A DNA stretch of 64,000 nucleotides from Chionoecetes opilio (lineage: Eukaryota > Arthropoda > Malacostraca > Decapoda > Majidae), in NCBI GenBank assembly GCA_016584305.1, contig JACEEZ010000471.1, forward strand, positions 31,001-95,000. Direction: 5' to 3'. Under the pieces are notes generated by a model. It was not told where the DNA came from. It searched no databases and saw only the letters and a list, made by a program, of their open reading frames with translations. A program made the position numbers and the translations under genes. Shown piece after piece: positions 33,679-43,392 of the stretch; the stretch's first letter is position 1; the number at the start of each line of letters is the position of its first letter.

Positions 33679-34931
33679 TTACTTATTTCTGAGGGATATC
33701 TTGTGTTGCGTCGCCGTATCTTGCCTTTTGGTCGCGGGCGATTTTTCTTCCTTATCGTCACCAGTGAGCAGATGTGTCGCCACCGCACCTCGCCCGCCGG
33801 CAGCCCCGTCAGCGGACAGTGACACAGCCGCGGCGACTGGCATCCCGGCAGCCCTGGGACCAGGACGACCAGTCACAGCACCAGCAGCGGCGGCAGCGGC
33901 CCGTGGGGCAGCCGCAGCAGCAGCGGCCCGAGGGACAGCGGCAGCAGCAGCGGCCCGTGAGGCAGCCGCAGCAGCAGCATCCTGAGGGACAGCGGCAGCA
34001 GCAGCGGCCCGTGAGGTAGCCGCAGCAGCAGCATCCTGAGGGACAGCGGCAGCAGCAGCGGCCCGTGGGGCAGCCGCAGCAGCAGCGGCCCGTGGGTCAG
34101 CGGCAGCAGCAGTGGCACCAAGACCTCCCTCACTGGCGTCGCCACCATCACTGACTGGAGTGCCGACGCTGGGTCCGTTGGCGGCTCCGGTACTCCAGTT
34201 CCTCCTCACGGGTTCACTTTGTTGTCTCGAAGTCGGTCTCTCTTTGATGATCAAGTTGGTGTGCCGGAAATACGCTAGTTCTTTACTTACTATACTTCAC
34301 TCCTGGCTTGACGCATCATTGGTAGTTTTTCTTTGCGTATCTTCTGAGAGGCGGGGCAAAGATCTTCGTTTACGAATATACTAGATCCTTTTAACTTGGC
34401 GGTATTTCTAAGGACTGCTTCACGATCACCATACCTTGTGAAACGAGCAATGATGGGTCGGCCACGGTTGTCTTGACGCTGGTCAACCCGGTGTGCTCGA
34501 TCCATTTCGATATTGGGTAGTTGAAGCATATGCTCCAATAGTTTGCTTACATGTTGGGCAGTTTGCTCCCAGGATTCCCCTCCAGGTAGTTCGTCCATTC
34601 CGATGAATTGAAGATTGTTGCGGCGGTTGTAGTCTTCTTGATAATTGCATCTCTCGTATAAATCGTTGGTATGCACTTCATTAGCTCGCAGTTTTTCCTT
34701 AAGATCGTCGATTACTCTGTGGTTGTTCTTTTTCTCAATATCATGACTATTAACCACCTGTTTCAGTTCTTCAACCTCTTTTTGACTAAACTCTAAACTT
34801 CTGGTTAATTCCGTCACAGTTGATTGCAGAGATTGAAATCTGCATTCAATCTGCTTTGTAAACACTTCCAAGGCACTGCGGTAAGCTTGGTCCTGAGCAG
34901 AAAGTAGGGTCTTCAAAACTGTTGTATCCAT
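33679..34931 (-). pseudogene. Non-LTR retrotransposon ORF1 (coiled coil, RRM-like, Ala-rich tail)
   Basis: The start is taken as the Met at 34931-34929 (MDTTVLKTLLS), because upstream codons lie in GA repeat. Residues about 30-100 form a heptad-like coiled coil (LTRSLEFSQKEVEELKQVV). Next comes an RRM/L1-ORF1-like region with RRNNLQFIGMDE, MDRAHRVDQR, RPIIARFTRYGDREAVL and KGSSIFVNEDL. A frameshift near 34290 leads into KELAYFRHTNLIIKERP and then a long Ala-rich segment encoded by a minisatellite (33885-34115), ending in a basic tail with the stop at 33679. ORF1 proteins of this kind bind RNA and act as chaperones in the retrotransposon particle. Confidence 0.83.
33885..34115. repeat. GC-rich minisatellite within ORF1 (codes for Ala-rich segment)
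   Basis: Repeats contain GCCGCAGCAGCAGCGGCCCG and GGACAGCGGCAGCAGCAGC in alternation, with a 30-36-bp basic unit and a larger unit of about 70 bp (TCCTGAGGGACAGCGG appears twice). Confidence 0.8.
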
Positions 34932-34994
34932 CTTGAAATAGGTTGTTGGTGGTAATAACGGAGGGATTGTTAGGCACGTCTGTTCGCTACCGAA

Positions 34995-35003
34995 GCTCGT
35001 AAC

Positions 35004-35041
<38 letters not shown>

Positions 35042-35050
35042 GAGAGAGAG

Positions 35051-35088
<38 letters not shown>

Positions 35089-35215
35089 GAGAGAGGAGAG
35101 AGGAGAGAGGAGGAGAGAGAGAGAGAGAGAGTGAGAGGAGAGAGGAGAGAGGAGAGGGAGAGGGAGAGAGAGAGGAGAGAGGAGGAGAGAGGAGGAGAGA
35201 GAGAGACGATGAGGA
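34995..35215. repeat. (GA)n microsatellite
   Basis: A GA/GGAGA tract upstream of ORF1, between ORF1 and SINE-C copy 2. It may lie in the 5' UTR of the retrotransposon or mark its end. Confidence 0.9.
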
Positions 35216-35220
35216 GAGGA

Positions 35221-35400
35221 AGATTAAGATAAGATTTCATCCTATCTAGACACTTTGCAAGTACCAACTACAAGGTTATTGACTATACAAAGCGCCGCCA
35301 CGTCAGCATGAGCTAGGCGGACTCGAACCGTGACCGAATGCACAGGGACGCTGCACATTGCGAAATCAGTCTCTACCAACCTTGCCACCCTGACGGGCGA
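35221..35400 (-). mobile_element. SINE family C, copy 2
   Basis: The reverse complement has the head CAGGGTGGCAAGGTTGGTAG, the B box CGGTTCGAGTCC, the body TATAGTCAATAACCTTGTAG and TTGGTACTTGCAAAGTGTCT, and the tail ATCTTATCTTAATC. It matches copy 1 at 7162-7341 over its whole length, and GA repeats lie on both sides. Confidence 0.82.
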
Positions 35401-35447
35401 GAGAGAGCGAGAGCAGAGCGAAGGAGAGAGAGAGAGGAGAGAGAGGA

Positions 35448-35486
<39 letters not shown>
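35401..35486. repeat. (GA)n microsatellite
   Basis: A GA tract with GAGCGA and GGAGA variants, next to the head of SINE-C copy 2. Confidence 0.9.
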
Positions 35487-35488
<2 letters not shown>

Positions 35489-35546
35489 TTCATGTGAGTG
35501 AACCAAACTGATAATATTTCGATGAGCTTGACATGTCTGTTTTAGG

Positions 35547-35549
<3 letters not shown>

Positions 35550-35582
<33 letters not shown>

Positions 35583-35650
35583 CGCCATCTCTTCTGATCT
35601 CTGGCTGCGATCTCCTCTCTCGTCTCTGACCTCTCATCCTCTCTCCTCAT
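35550..35650. repeat. (CT)n and CTCCTCTC-rich tract
   Basis: A CT tract grading into irregular TCTCCT sequence. Confidence 0.8.
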
Positions 35651-35813
35651 CGATCTCGATTCGTGAGGGAGTTTATATATTTTACGATCAGTTATATCAC
35701 AAAATATGCTAGAAATTAGTACCTATAAAAACTATACGAGGAAAGTGAGAGAGACCTTTCTATGTCGCAGGACCAATATTCGATTATGATATCTCTGATT
35801 GAGTGCATGAAAT
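35651..35813. other. Unassigned sequence
   Basis: A short stretch without recognised features. Confidence 0.4.
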
Positions 35814-36186
35814 GATACCGTAGTTTATATACATGACTGTATATCTCCCTTTCAGTGTTGTTATGCTTTGTATATCGAAGTTATCGGTTCAAATGTCACT
35901 ACTCGTTTTTTTCGGGCGACGTCGACGGCGAGAAGACACTCATAACATAAACACTAGCTGGCGATCTTAGTGTAGCCCGTTACCAACGTCGCCACTCGGT
36001 TTTATTTTTGTAATTTGTTCATTTATAGCCATAATATCACAGACGAAGACAAAATGACACACTCTCCAGATAGCCGCTTCTAACTTTCCTGAAATCATGG
36101 ATGTAGATATGTAAGTATAAACGCCACCAGACGTCTGTAAATATAAAAGAAACTTTGTTCTGGCGACTTTAGCGTTATCTACGGCG
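35814..36186 (+). mobile_element. TACCGTAGATAAC-family MITE, 5'-truncated copy
   Basis: The copy is homologous to the right three-quarters of the element at 36708-37196. Shared strings include AACACTAGCTGG, GTAATTTGTTCATTTATAGC, CTCTCCAGATAGCC and CTTTCCTGAAATCATG. It ends with TGGCGACTTTAGCGTTATCT followed by ACGG. The left end is missing. Confidence 0.75.
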
Positions 36187-36390
36187 GTAGCTCTTACCTC
36201 TGGGTCTCTGTAGCTGGTATTGAAAATGGTTTCCCAGGGCAAGATCTGTAGATTTGAATGATAGCTAGTGTATTAATCTTGTCCTAGAATTTCCTGCGTG
36301 GCTCATCGGCGTCCACAATTACATTAGGCTGAAACGTAAAAAAATATATATATAAAAAAAAAATATGCAGAAATAGATTCAATACCACAT
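36187..36390. other. Unassigned AT-rich sequence
   Basis: No feature recognised between two repeat elements. Confidence 0.4.
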
Positions 36391-36462
36391 TACCTATGAT
36401 GTAGTGGTAACACGGCTGCTCGGAAAAGCAGAAGTCACGGGTTCGAACCCCGTTAGGGCAGT
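36391..36462 (+). mobile_element. tRNA-like SINE head (family D)
   Basis: An A-box-like stretch GATGTAGTGGTAACACGG, a stem CTGCT...AGCAG and a perfect B box GGGTTCGAACCCC lie at tRNA-like spacing. The anticodon loop would be 6 nt and the acceptor stem does not pair, so I read it as a SINE or pseudo-tRNA. Only one copy is in the window. Confidence 0.5.
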
Positions 36463-36707
36463 AGGTGATACTACTAGTAGAGGATAGTCTACTTTTGTAT
36501 TTTTGTATTTTGTAGTAATGATAATGTGTATTTATCAATCATCTTTTTATCAGATGCATGATTAACTATGAAGTAATTATGTTGAAACAAGAGTGGTTCA
36601 CTATACCCAAGGGTTCCTCGTGGTGCCCTTGTGACGTGCCGGTAAGCCAGCCTCGGAGAGTATCTGCGGAGGGGAACCTTGTGCTCGTGGTGTGGCTGAA
36701 ACCACCT
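36463..36707. other. Unassigned sequence
   Basis: May include the body of SINE-D. No second copy in this window allows a boundary to be set. Confidence 0.35.
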
Positions 36708-37196
36708 TACCGTAGATAACACTATAGTCGCCACCTGCACTAATGTCGCCAGGCACCATATATTACGAATTATAGCATCACTACGGATTTTTATGTGCCA
36801 CTGAAGATGATACACAGTAGTTTATATCATGACTGTATAATCTACCCTGTTTCAGTGTTGTTTTATGCTTTATATCTGCATGTATGAATTGTTTCAAATT
36901 TCGCTACTCGTTTTTTTTCGGGCGACAACGACGGCGGGAGGACACTCAGAATATAAACACTAGCTGGTGATCTTATTGTAGCCCGCTACCAACGTCGCCA
37001 CTCCGTTTTATATTTGTAATTTGTTCATTTATAGCCATAATGTGACACAGATGAAGACGCAAAATGACAGACTCTCCAGATAGCCCCTCCTAACTTTCCT
37101 GAAATCATGAATGTAGAAATGTAAGTATTAACGCCACCACATGTCTGTAAATAAAAAAGAAATGTTGTCCTGGCGACTTTAGTGCTATCTACGGTA
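36708..37196 (+). mobile_element. TACCGTAGATAAC-family MITE, complete copy (489 bp)
   Basis: Terminal inverted repeats of 26 bp lie at 36708-36733 and 37171-37196, with two mismatches. The left end begins TACCGTAGATAACACTATAG. It has no coding capacity. If TA is the duplicated target, the repeat proper begins CCGTAGAT, which would suggest a Tc1/mariner-like origin. This is not decided by the flanks. Confidence 0.85.
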
Positions 37197-37228
37197 TATA
37201 TAATACTACTACATCACCACTACTACTG

Positions 37229-37345
37229 CTGATATCAGAATCAGAATCAGAATCAGAATTTTTATTCCATTATTAAAATGGTTATTCTTTACATGTATAT
37301 TACATTTAATGACGTCAGTGAAAATAAAAATAAAAATTGGGTATA
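37229..37345 (-). mobile_element. 3'-end fragment of a non-LTR retrotransposon, (TTCTGA)n tail
   Basis: Read on the minus strand, the sequence runs to AATAAAAATTCTGATTCTGA and further TTCTGA units (37229-37256 in plus sense). A polyadenylation-type AATAAA followed by short tandem repeats is a typical non-LTR 3' end. The body is too short to classify. Confidence 0.55.
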
Positions 37346-37990
37346 ATGTACTAAATCTAGCAATAAAATAAAAGGATAAAATCTTAAAAGGCAAATAAAA
37401 TAGCACTACTGCGACTACTACTACTAATGCCACAATCATCACCAATATAGCTCCTATAACTGAAAATGCCCCCCAAAAATAGTAGATAACCAAATTTAAT
37501 AATTGAATAGGAAAGTAAATAATTTAAGTTTCCTTACTAATACCAAACTGGATCATATTTTATCACTGATACGCGACTACTGAATAAAGTGACTTCGAAA
37601 GTCTGGCTTTGCGAACACTAATCAGAACTGTTCTCTTGCCTCTCCGGACATGTCATTGGCAGATCCATCTATAGGGAAGGGCAGAGAGGGGAAAGGGAGG
37701 GGAAAGGGAGGGTAGATGAATAGGTGTGAAGGGATGGAATAAAGGGATGGAGGGGAAGCGGGGAGGGAAAGGAAGGGAAAGGCAGCGTAGAGAAGAGAAG
37801 GAGAAAAGAGGGGATGGAGGGGAGGGAAATGGAGGGGAGGTGGGGAGGTCTTTAAGAGAAATGAGAACATTTCATACCTTCATTTCCAGAGGTGATTTAT
37901 TAAGGTGATTCCGTGTTGATTTGAATGAGCCTGTTTTGTATGTGTGTCTGAGTGGAATTTGTAGCTTCTCTCTCAGGTTTTAGGATGCTC
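37346..37990. other. Unassigned sequence with a G/A-rich stretch
   Basis: Mixed sequence; 37675-37860 is a GGGAGGGGAAAG-type purine tract. No gene recognised. Confidence 0.4.
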
Positions 37991-38020
37991 ATGGTAGTAG
38001 TGTTGGTGGTGGTGGTGTTG

Positions 38021-38063
<43 letters not shown>
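37990..38063. repeat. (GTA)n / GGT-rich array, left of MITE
   Basis: GTA repeats run directly up to the MITE at 38064 and resume at 38731, so the element lies inside the array. Confidence 0.9.
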
Positions 38064-38065
<2 letters not shown>

Positions 38066-38727
38066 CCGTAGATAACAGTGAAGTCGCCAGTTCTACGTTT
38101 CTTTGTTATTTACAGACGTGTGGTGGCGTTGATACTTACATTTGTACATCCATGATTTCAGGAAAGTTAGAAGGGGCTATCTGGGGAGTCTGTGTCATTT
38201 TGTGTCTTCATCTGTGTCATATTAAGGCTATAAATGAACAAATTACAAAAATAAAACCGAGTGGCGACCTCACTATACCTACTACAGTAGAGTCGCCAGC
38301 TAGTATTTTAACCCAACAGTTGAGTCGCCACTCTGGGGAATTCAGGGAAATTAGGGGTAAAGTAAAACAAGTCTCTATATATATTAGCTGCTGAAGATGC
38401 TTGGATATATAAACATTCCTCTGCCAACGTGAAAATAAATTCTATTCAAGTTTGAAAGATCTGGCAAGTCTGCGTCCTACCGCCCGAAAAGCTACTGTTT
38501 ACTGTCTGTCATCGCGCGAAGGAAACCGTGAGAAGCAAAATGCGCAACAGTTATATTTGCAGATACAAAGCATAAAACAACGCTGAAACAGGGTAGATTA
38601 TACAATCATAATATAAACTACTGTGTATCATCTTCAGTGACACATAAAAATCAGTAGTGATGCTATAATTCGTAATATTTGGCGCCTGGCGACTTCACTG
38701 CAGGTGGCGACTTCACTGTTATCTACG

Positions 38728-38730
<3 letters not shown>
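38064..38730 (-). mobile_element. TACCGTAGATAAC-family MITE, 667 bp, perfect 26-bp inverted repeats
   Basis: The ends 38064-38089 and 38705-38730 are perfectly inverted; the first 20 bases are TACCGTAGATAACAGTGAAG. The internal sequence matches the 36708-37196 copy in reverse orientation. It has an extra central segment (38260-38560) with further AGTCGCCA motifs. It is inserted into a (GTA)n array. Confidence 0.88.
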
Positions 38731-38775
<45 letters not shown>

Positions 38776-38795
38776 TTGTAGTAGTAGTAGTAGCA
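38731..38795. repeat. (GTA)n array, right of MITE
   Basis: Continuation of the GTA array after the MITE. Confidence 0.9.
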
Positions 38796-38909
38796 GCATC
38801 AGTATGTGAGACAGGAGAGAGAGAGAGAGACCGTAGTGGGCCTAATGTGCAAACTTCGATAGGGGGACATTCTTCTCCTACCGAAAGGATAACTCAACTG
38901 TGCCTGACA

Positions 38910-39089
38910 CTTATACCCTGCCAGCCCCTTATACCCTGCAAGCCCCATATACCCTGCCAACCCCTTATACCATGCCAGCCCCTTATACCCTGCCAGCCTA
39001 GCCTTATACCCTGCCAACCCCATATACCCTGACAGCCCCTTACAAACTGCCAGCCCCATATACCCTGCCAGCCTCTTTATACCCTGCCA
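38910..39089. repeat. 18-bp minisatellite (about 10 units)
   Basis: Units of CCCCTTATACCCTGCCAG with CATATA and ACAAACTG variants. The repeating PCQPLI peptide frame over it is an artefact of the repeat. Confidence 0.85.
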
Positions 39090-39369
39090 TCATCGTGCCC
39101 TTCATCTGCCCTTCATCGTGCTAACTCTCTAACACCCTGCCAACCGTCCATATCCTCCCTGTCCCATACACTCTTTCGCGCCCATACTTGTGTTTCCAAA
39201 AGGTGATTAATTGTCTTAACATACAATTAATTTTCCACATTATCTACAAGTTTGTGAAAGTTACTAATTGTTTACTTATATAATTGGTTAGAATCTAGGC
39301 ATGAATTATGGTGTTCTCATCAATTACTATTTATCATTATAATTATTGTTATCATTTCATCACTGTTAA
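39090..39369. other. Unassigned sequence
   Basis: AT-rich flank without recognised features. Confidence 0.4.
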
Positions 39370-39632
39370 TTGTGGAGAAGAGATGGAGAGATGAGAGGGG
39401 AGAGAGAGAGAGAGAAGAGGAGAAGAGGAGAGAAGGTGAGAGAATAGAGACGAGAAAAGGGGAGAAAGGAGGAGAGAGAGGAGAGAGAGGAAGAGAGAGA
39501 GAAGAGAGAGAAAAGAAGACGAGAGAGACGAGGAGAGGGGGAGAGAGAGAGAGAGAGGAGAGAGAGAGGAGAGGGGGAGAGAGAGAGGAAAAAGAGAGAT
39601 GGAGAGAGAGAGAGAGGAGAGAAGAGAGTGAG

Positions 39633-39664
<32 letters not shown>

Positions 39665-39806
39665 GGGAGAGAGAGAGGAGAGGAGGAGAGAGAGAGAGAG
39701 AGGAGAGAGAGGAAAAGAGAGAGAGGGGAGGAGAGAGGAGAGGAGTGGGAGGAGGAGGGGAGAGAGGGGAAAGGGAGAGGAGAGAGAGGGGAGAGAGAAG
39801 AGAGAG

Positions 39807-39839
<33 letters not shown>

Positions 39840-39849
39840 GAAGAGAGAG

Positions 39850-39899
<50 letters not shown>

Positions 39900-40103
39900 A
39901 GAAAAGGAAGAAGAGAGAGAGAGAGAAGAGGAGAGAGAGGGGAGAGAGAGAGGAGAGAGATGGAGAGAGAGAGAGAGAGGGAGCGAGCGAGCGAGCGAGG
40001 GGAGAGAGAGAAAGAGGAGAGAGAGGGGGAGAGAGAGAGAGGAGAGAGAGAGGAGAGGAGAGGAGGAGAGAGAGATGAGAGAGAGGAGAGATGAGAGGAA
40101 AAG

Positions 40104-40143
<40 letters not shown>

Positions 40144-40165
40144 GGGAGAGAGGAGAGAGAGAGGG
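39370..40165. repeat. (GA)n array, about 0.8 kb
   Basis: A long imperfect GA/GGAGA array with AAGA and GCGA variants. The long charged (plus) and Ser/Leu (minus) open frames are composition artefacts. Confidence 0.95.
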
Positions 40166-40198
40166 TGTGTGTGTGTGTGGGTGTGTGTGTGTGTTTGT
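40166..40198. repeat. (TG)n tail of SINE-B copy 2
   Basis: A short TG tract abutting the SINE. Confidence 0.8.
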
Positions 40199-40446
40199 GT
40201 ATCACCAGGGTCTTGTCCATGCGAGCTTGACTCGCGATCGTCAGTTTTGCCCTCCCGGAGAGAGTTTGGAACTATAATTATAATATGACCGATCTATGGG
40301 TAAATCCTGGAACCTCACACACAACCACACCCATCCCCTTGCTCAAGGGAGACAGAAACCGCCTGAATTCTCAGGGGAAAAATCCCCGGGAAAAGGGGCG
40401 CCGAGGATCGAACGTCAGAACCATAGAATTGGGCGTGACGCTCTTT
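40199..40446 (-). mobile_element. SINE family B, copy 2 (diverged)
   Basis: Shares GGTCTTGTCCAYGCGAGCT, CTCGCGATCG, CCTCACACACAACCACACCC and AATCCCCGGG with copy 1. The tRNA-like head is degraded, with a deleted A-box side. Confidence 0.78.
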
Positions 40447-40502
40447 AAAGTTTAAATAAAAACACCAAGCCACTCAGGTGGCATCCAGTGGTATCCACAG
40501 GT

Positions 40503-41061
40503 GTGTGTATTCATTCATCTAGTTCTATTTTACAGGGCCTCAGCTACACTCTTATGGCCCCGTCTTCATATCTACATTTTCATTTGCTTCCTTAGTGCTT
40601 ACTCCTAAATGGGTTTGGCCGAAACCATGATTACGGGAGACAGGACACAACCCCGAGCAACACTTTTCCCAGTCCTTTGAGGTTTGGTGCAGCCACGTGA
40701 TATTTGGTCCACAAAAATTTGCGGTTACGTTAGGTTACCAGTTAGCAAAGGTTAAGTTTTTTTGATCAACCACAGGTCACTTAGTTTGGGAATCCCCAAT
40801 GAGGGTTTTTTTTCGAGAAAATCATGTGTTAGTTTCCGAGCTACAGCCAAGCGTAGAGCAAGTGAGGCAGCTGAGCGGTTGCACCAAAAAACCAGGACAT
40901 ATGAAAAGTGGCCACCCGGCTAACACCAGGTATTCATTCACTGCGGGTGGACAGGGCTCTGGTTTGAAGGAGACCGCCATCTTTCTTGCTCCACCAGGGG
41001 AATTGAACCCCGAGACTTCTCGGTTGTGAACCGAGCTTGCTAGCCAATTTCACTACGGAGC
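40503..41061 (-). mobile_element. SINE family A, copy 3, with internal extra sequence
   Basis: The tail side (ATTCATTCATCTAGTTCTAT, GGCCCCGTCTTCATAT) and the head side (GAATTGAACCCCGAGACTTC, CTCGGTTGTGAACCGAG, CACTACGGAG) match family A. About 240 bases between roughly 40655 and 40905 are absent from other copies, including AATTTGCGGTTACGTTAGG. This implies an insertion inside the SINE. Confidence 0.72.
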
Positions 41062-41069
41062 ATCAATTG

Positions 41070-41257
41070 GTGTGTGTGTGTGTGTGTGTTTGTTGTGTGT
41101 GTGTGTGTGTGTGTTGTGGTGTGTGGTGTTGTGTGTGGGTGGGGTGTTGGTGTTTGTGTGTGTGGTGTAGTAGAGAAGAGAGAGAGAGAGAGAGAGAGAG
41201 AAGAGAGAAAGAGAAGAGAGAGAGAATGAGAAAAGAGAGAAGAGAGGAGAGAGAGAG
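41070..41257. repeat. (TG)n followed by (GA)n
   Basis: A TG tract (41070-41168) next to the SINE head grades into GA repeats. Confidence 0.9.
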
Positions 41258-41258
41258 G

Positions 41259-41293
<35 letters not shown>

Positions 41294-41420
41294 GAGAGGG
41301 GGGGGGGGGGGGGGAGAAGGGGGGAAAAGGGAAAAGGGAAGGAGAGAGAGAAGAGGAGAAAAGAGGAGGGGGAGGGGAGAAGGGGAGGAAGGCGAAGAGG
41401 GGAGAAAGAGGAGGAAACTT
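41258..41420. repeat. Poly-G / GGGA-rich tract
   Basis: Long G homopolymers interspersed with AGAGAG. Their lengths are probably unreliable. Confidence 0.7.
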
Positions 41421-41873
41421 TGAACTTTTTGGGAAAGGGACTCTGGGGATGACCAGGGTTAGCAGGCATAAAAAACTTCCACCCCCTCTCACCCTTGCCT
41501 TTCTGTCTACCCCCCCCTCCCCACGTCTATACGTACAGCCCTTTCTAAAAATATTCTTTTTGCGCTTCTGATTTTATATTTTTTATACCCTTTTATCTTT
41601 CAATTTGATATCATTATCATTGTCAAAAAAACAATTATTAAAGTCATTATTTCGAGAATGAAAATAATATAATGATGATAAAACAGTATTTAAAATTTAA
41701 TTCATAATGAAGATTGTTTAAATATATTTATATCAAAAAAACCCCAAAACATCTTAATCACATAACTATATTTTAGAGTTTGATGTTATTATATCTTTTT
41801 ATTTTTGCATCTATGCACACAAAACCCCATAACTTTCCTATCAGCATTTTCCCTTTCCCCTCTCCCCTAAATA
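41421..41873. other. Unassigned AT-rich sequence
   Basis: No feature recognised. Confidence 0.4.
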
Positions 41874-42134
41874 GTGTGTGTATTCATCTATTGTATTCAT
41901 CTAATTGATTTTACAGACCTGAGCAAACTCGTATGGCCCCCCGTCTCCAATAAAACATTTTTAATCTTTCATCCTCAGTTTTTTATTTTGGGGGGGAGGG
42001 GGCCCATCCCCCCAGGAGGCGGGTCACAAACCCCCATTTAACACCCGGTACCCTTTCACTGATTGTGGACAGGGGCCCGTGAAGACCCCCCCATCTTCTC
42101 CGCTCCACCCCGGGGATCAAGCCCCCCCCCCCCC
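41874..42134 (-). mobile_element. SINE family A, copy 4 (degraded, head truncated)
   Basis: Shows TATTCATCTATTGTATTCAT, TATGGCCCCCCGTCTCC, GGCGGGTCACAAACCCCC and ACACCCGGTACCC in plus sense, the family A body. Homopolymers are inflated and the A-box end is missing. Confidence 0.7.
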
Positions 42135-42159
42135 AACACGTAAATTTGACACAGTGAAC

Positions 42160-42322
42160 ACACACAGTGGTGTGTGTTCGTGGCTTGTGTGTGTTTGTTT
42201 TGTGTGTTTTGTGTGTGTGGTGTGTGTGTGTGGGTGTGTGTGTGTGTGTGTGTGTGGGGTTGTTTGTGGGGGGTGTTGTGTGTGTGTGTGTGTGTGTGGG
42301 GTGTGTGTGTGTGTGTGGTTTT
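42160..42322. repeat. (TG)n with GGTG/GTTT variants
   Basis: An imperfect TG tract next to SINE-A copy 4. Confidence 0.85.
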
Positions 42323-42359
42323 TGTGAAAGCGTGGTAGAGAGATAACCTCCCCTCCCGG

Positions 42360-42712
42360 TGTGCCCTCCCCTTTTCTTCTTATTCCCCTCCCCTCCCCCC
42401 TTCCCTCCATCCCATCGGCACACCCCATACACGCTCCCCCCCCACCCACCCCACACACCCACAACCCCCCCCAACCCCCCCACAAAAACCCCCCAAACAC
42501 CCCCCCCACCCCCACACCATCCCCACCCCCCCCACACCCCCCCCAAAAACTACCCCCCCCCCCCACCCACCCACCCACCCCCCCCACCCACCCACCCCAC
42601 CCACACCACCCCCACACCCAACCCCACCCCCCCCCCAACCCACCCCCCACACCCCCACAACCCCCCAACCCCCACCACACCCACCCACCCAAACCCTCCA
42701 CCCACCCGCTTT
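42360..42712. repeat. C-rich (CCCCAC)n low-complexity tract
   Basis: Runs of C with single A or CA interruptions; an imperfect CCCAC array. Open frames here are artefacts. Confidence 0.8.
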
Positions 42713-42860
42713 GTCTAAAATTTTTCCCAATACCCAGTCCAAATAAATGTTTAAAAGTGAGGGGCAAGGCGCACCATTGCCTAAACTCATGTATTTACGA
42801 AAGAAGCTGGAGACCCTCCCCCCCAAACTTCACCCACTCCATCCCCGAGTACAGGATTGC
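42713..42860 (-). mobile_element. RTE-type RT fragment
   Basis: Matches the RTE element at 59100-59245 in the same orientation. Shared strings include CAATACCCAGTCCA, AAAAGTGA.GGGCAAGG, GCCT.ACTC.TGTATT and AAAGAAGCTGGA. This is the RT segment around the VRQGCVLAPSLFN block in minus sense. Homopolymer errors break the frame. Confidence 0.75.
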
Positions 42861-43118
42861 TGTGGCCATCAAAAATTTTCCCTTTAAACAAAAAAAGGGA
42901 GAGTCACTGGTGAGCAGGCAGCGTTTTTTTCCCGGCGGGGCGTGTAGCCGCGCAGGAATCCGTTCAAAATAGAGTTTGCAGACATATTTTCGTTTGCGGG
43001 AAATGCTTCCGCAAACGCAAAATCGCAAACATTTACACTCCCCCACATCTGCAAGGAATTCGGGCTTCCCCAAATTGCGGAAATTGCGGTTTGCGGAAAA
43101 GTTTGCGGAAGTGTCCAC
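42861..43118. other. Unassigned stretch with clustered TTTGCGG motifs
   Basis: Contains TTTGCGGGAA, TTCCGCAAACGCA, ATCGCAAAC, ATTGCGGAAATTGCGGTTTG and GTTTGCGGAAGTG between about 42995 and 43112. They occur in both orientations, like subterminal transposase-binding motifs of a DNA transposon. Confidence 0.45.
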
Positions 43119-43392
43119 CTCGGTGTGTTGTGTGTGTGTGTGTGTGTGGTGTGGTGGTGTTGGGGTGGTGGGGTTGTGTGGTGTGTGTGTGTGTTTGGTG
43201 TGTTTGGGTTTTGTGTTGTGTGTGTTGTGGTGGGTGTGTATGTTGCGTTGGGTGTGGGGTGGTGTTTTTTGTTGTGTTGGGGGTTTGTGTGTTGTGTTGT
43301 GTTGTGTGTGTTGTGTGTTGTGTGTGTGTGTGTGTGTGTGGTTGTGTGTTTGTGTGTGTGTGTGTGTGTGTTGTGTGTGTTGTGTGTGGTTT
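43119..43392. repeat. (TG)n with GGTG and GTTG variants
   Basis: An imperfect TG array. Confidence 0.88.

Noticed and set aside
36391..36462. Functional tRNA gene
   Set aside because: The B box is perfect, but the anticodon loop is the wrong size and the acceptor ends do not pair.
39366..40230. Arg/Glu-rich (plus) and Ser/Leu-rich (minus) long open frames
   Set aside because: Direct translation of (GA)n and (CT)n arrays.
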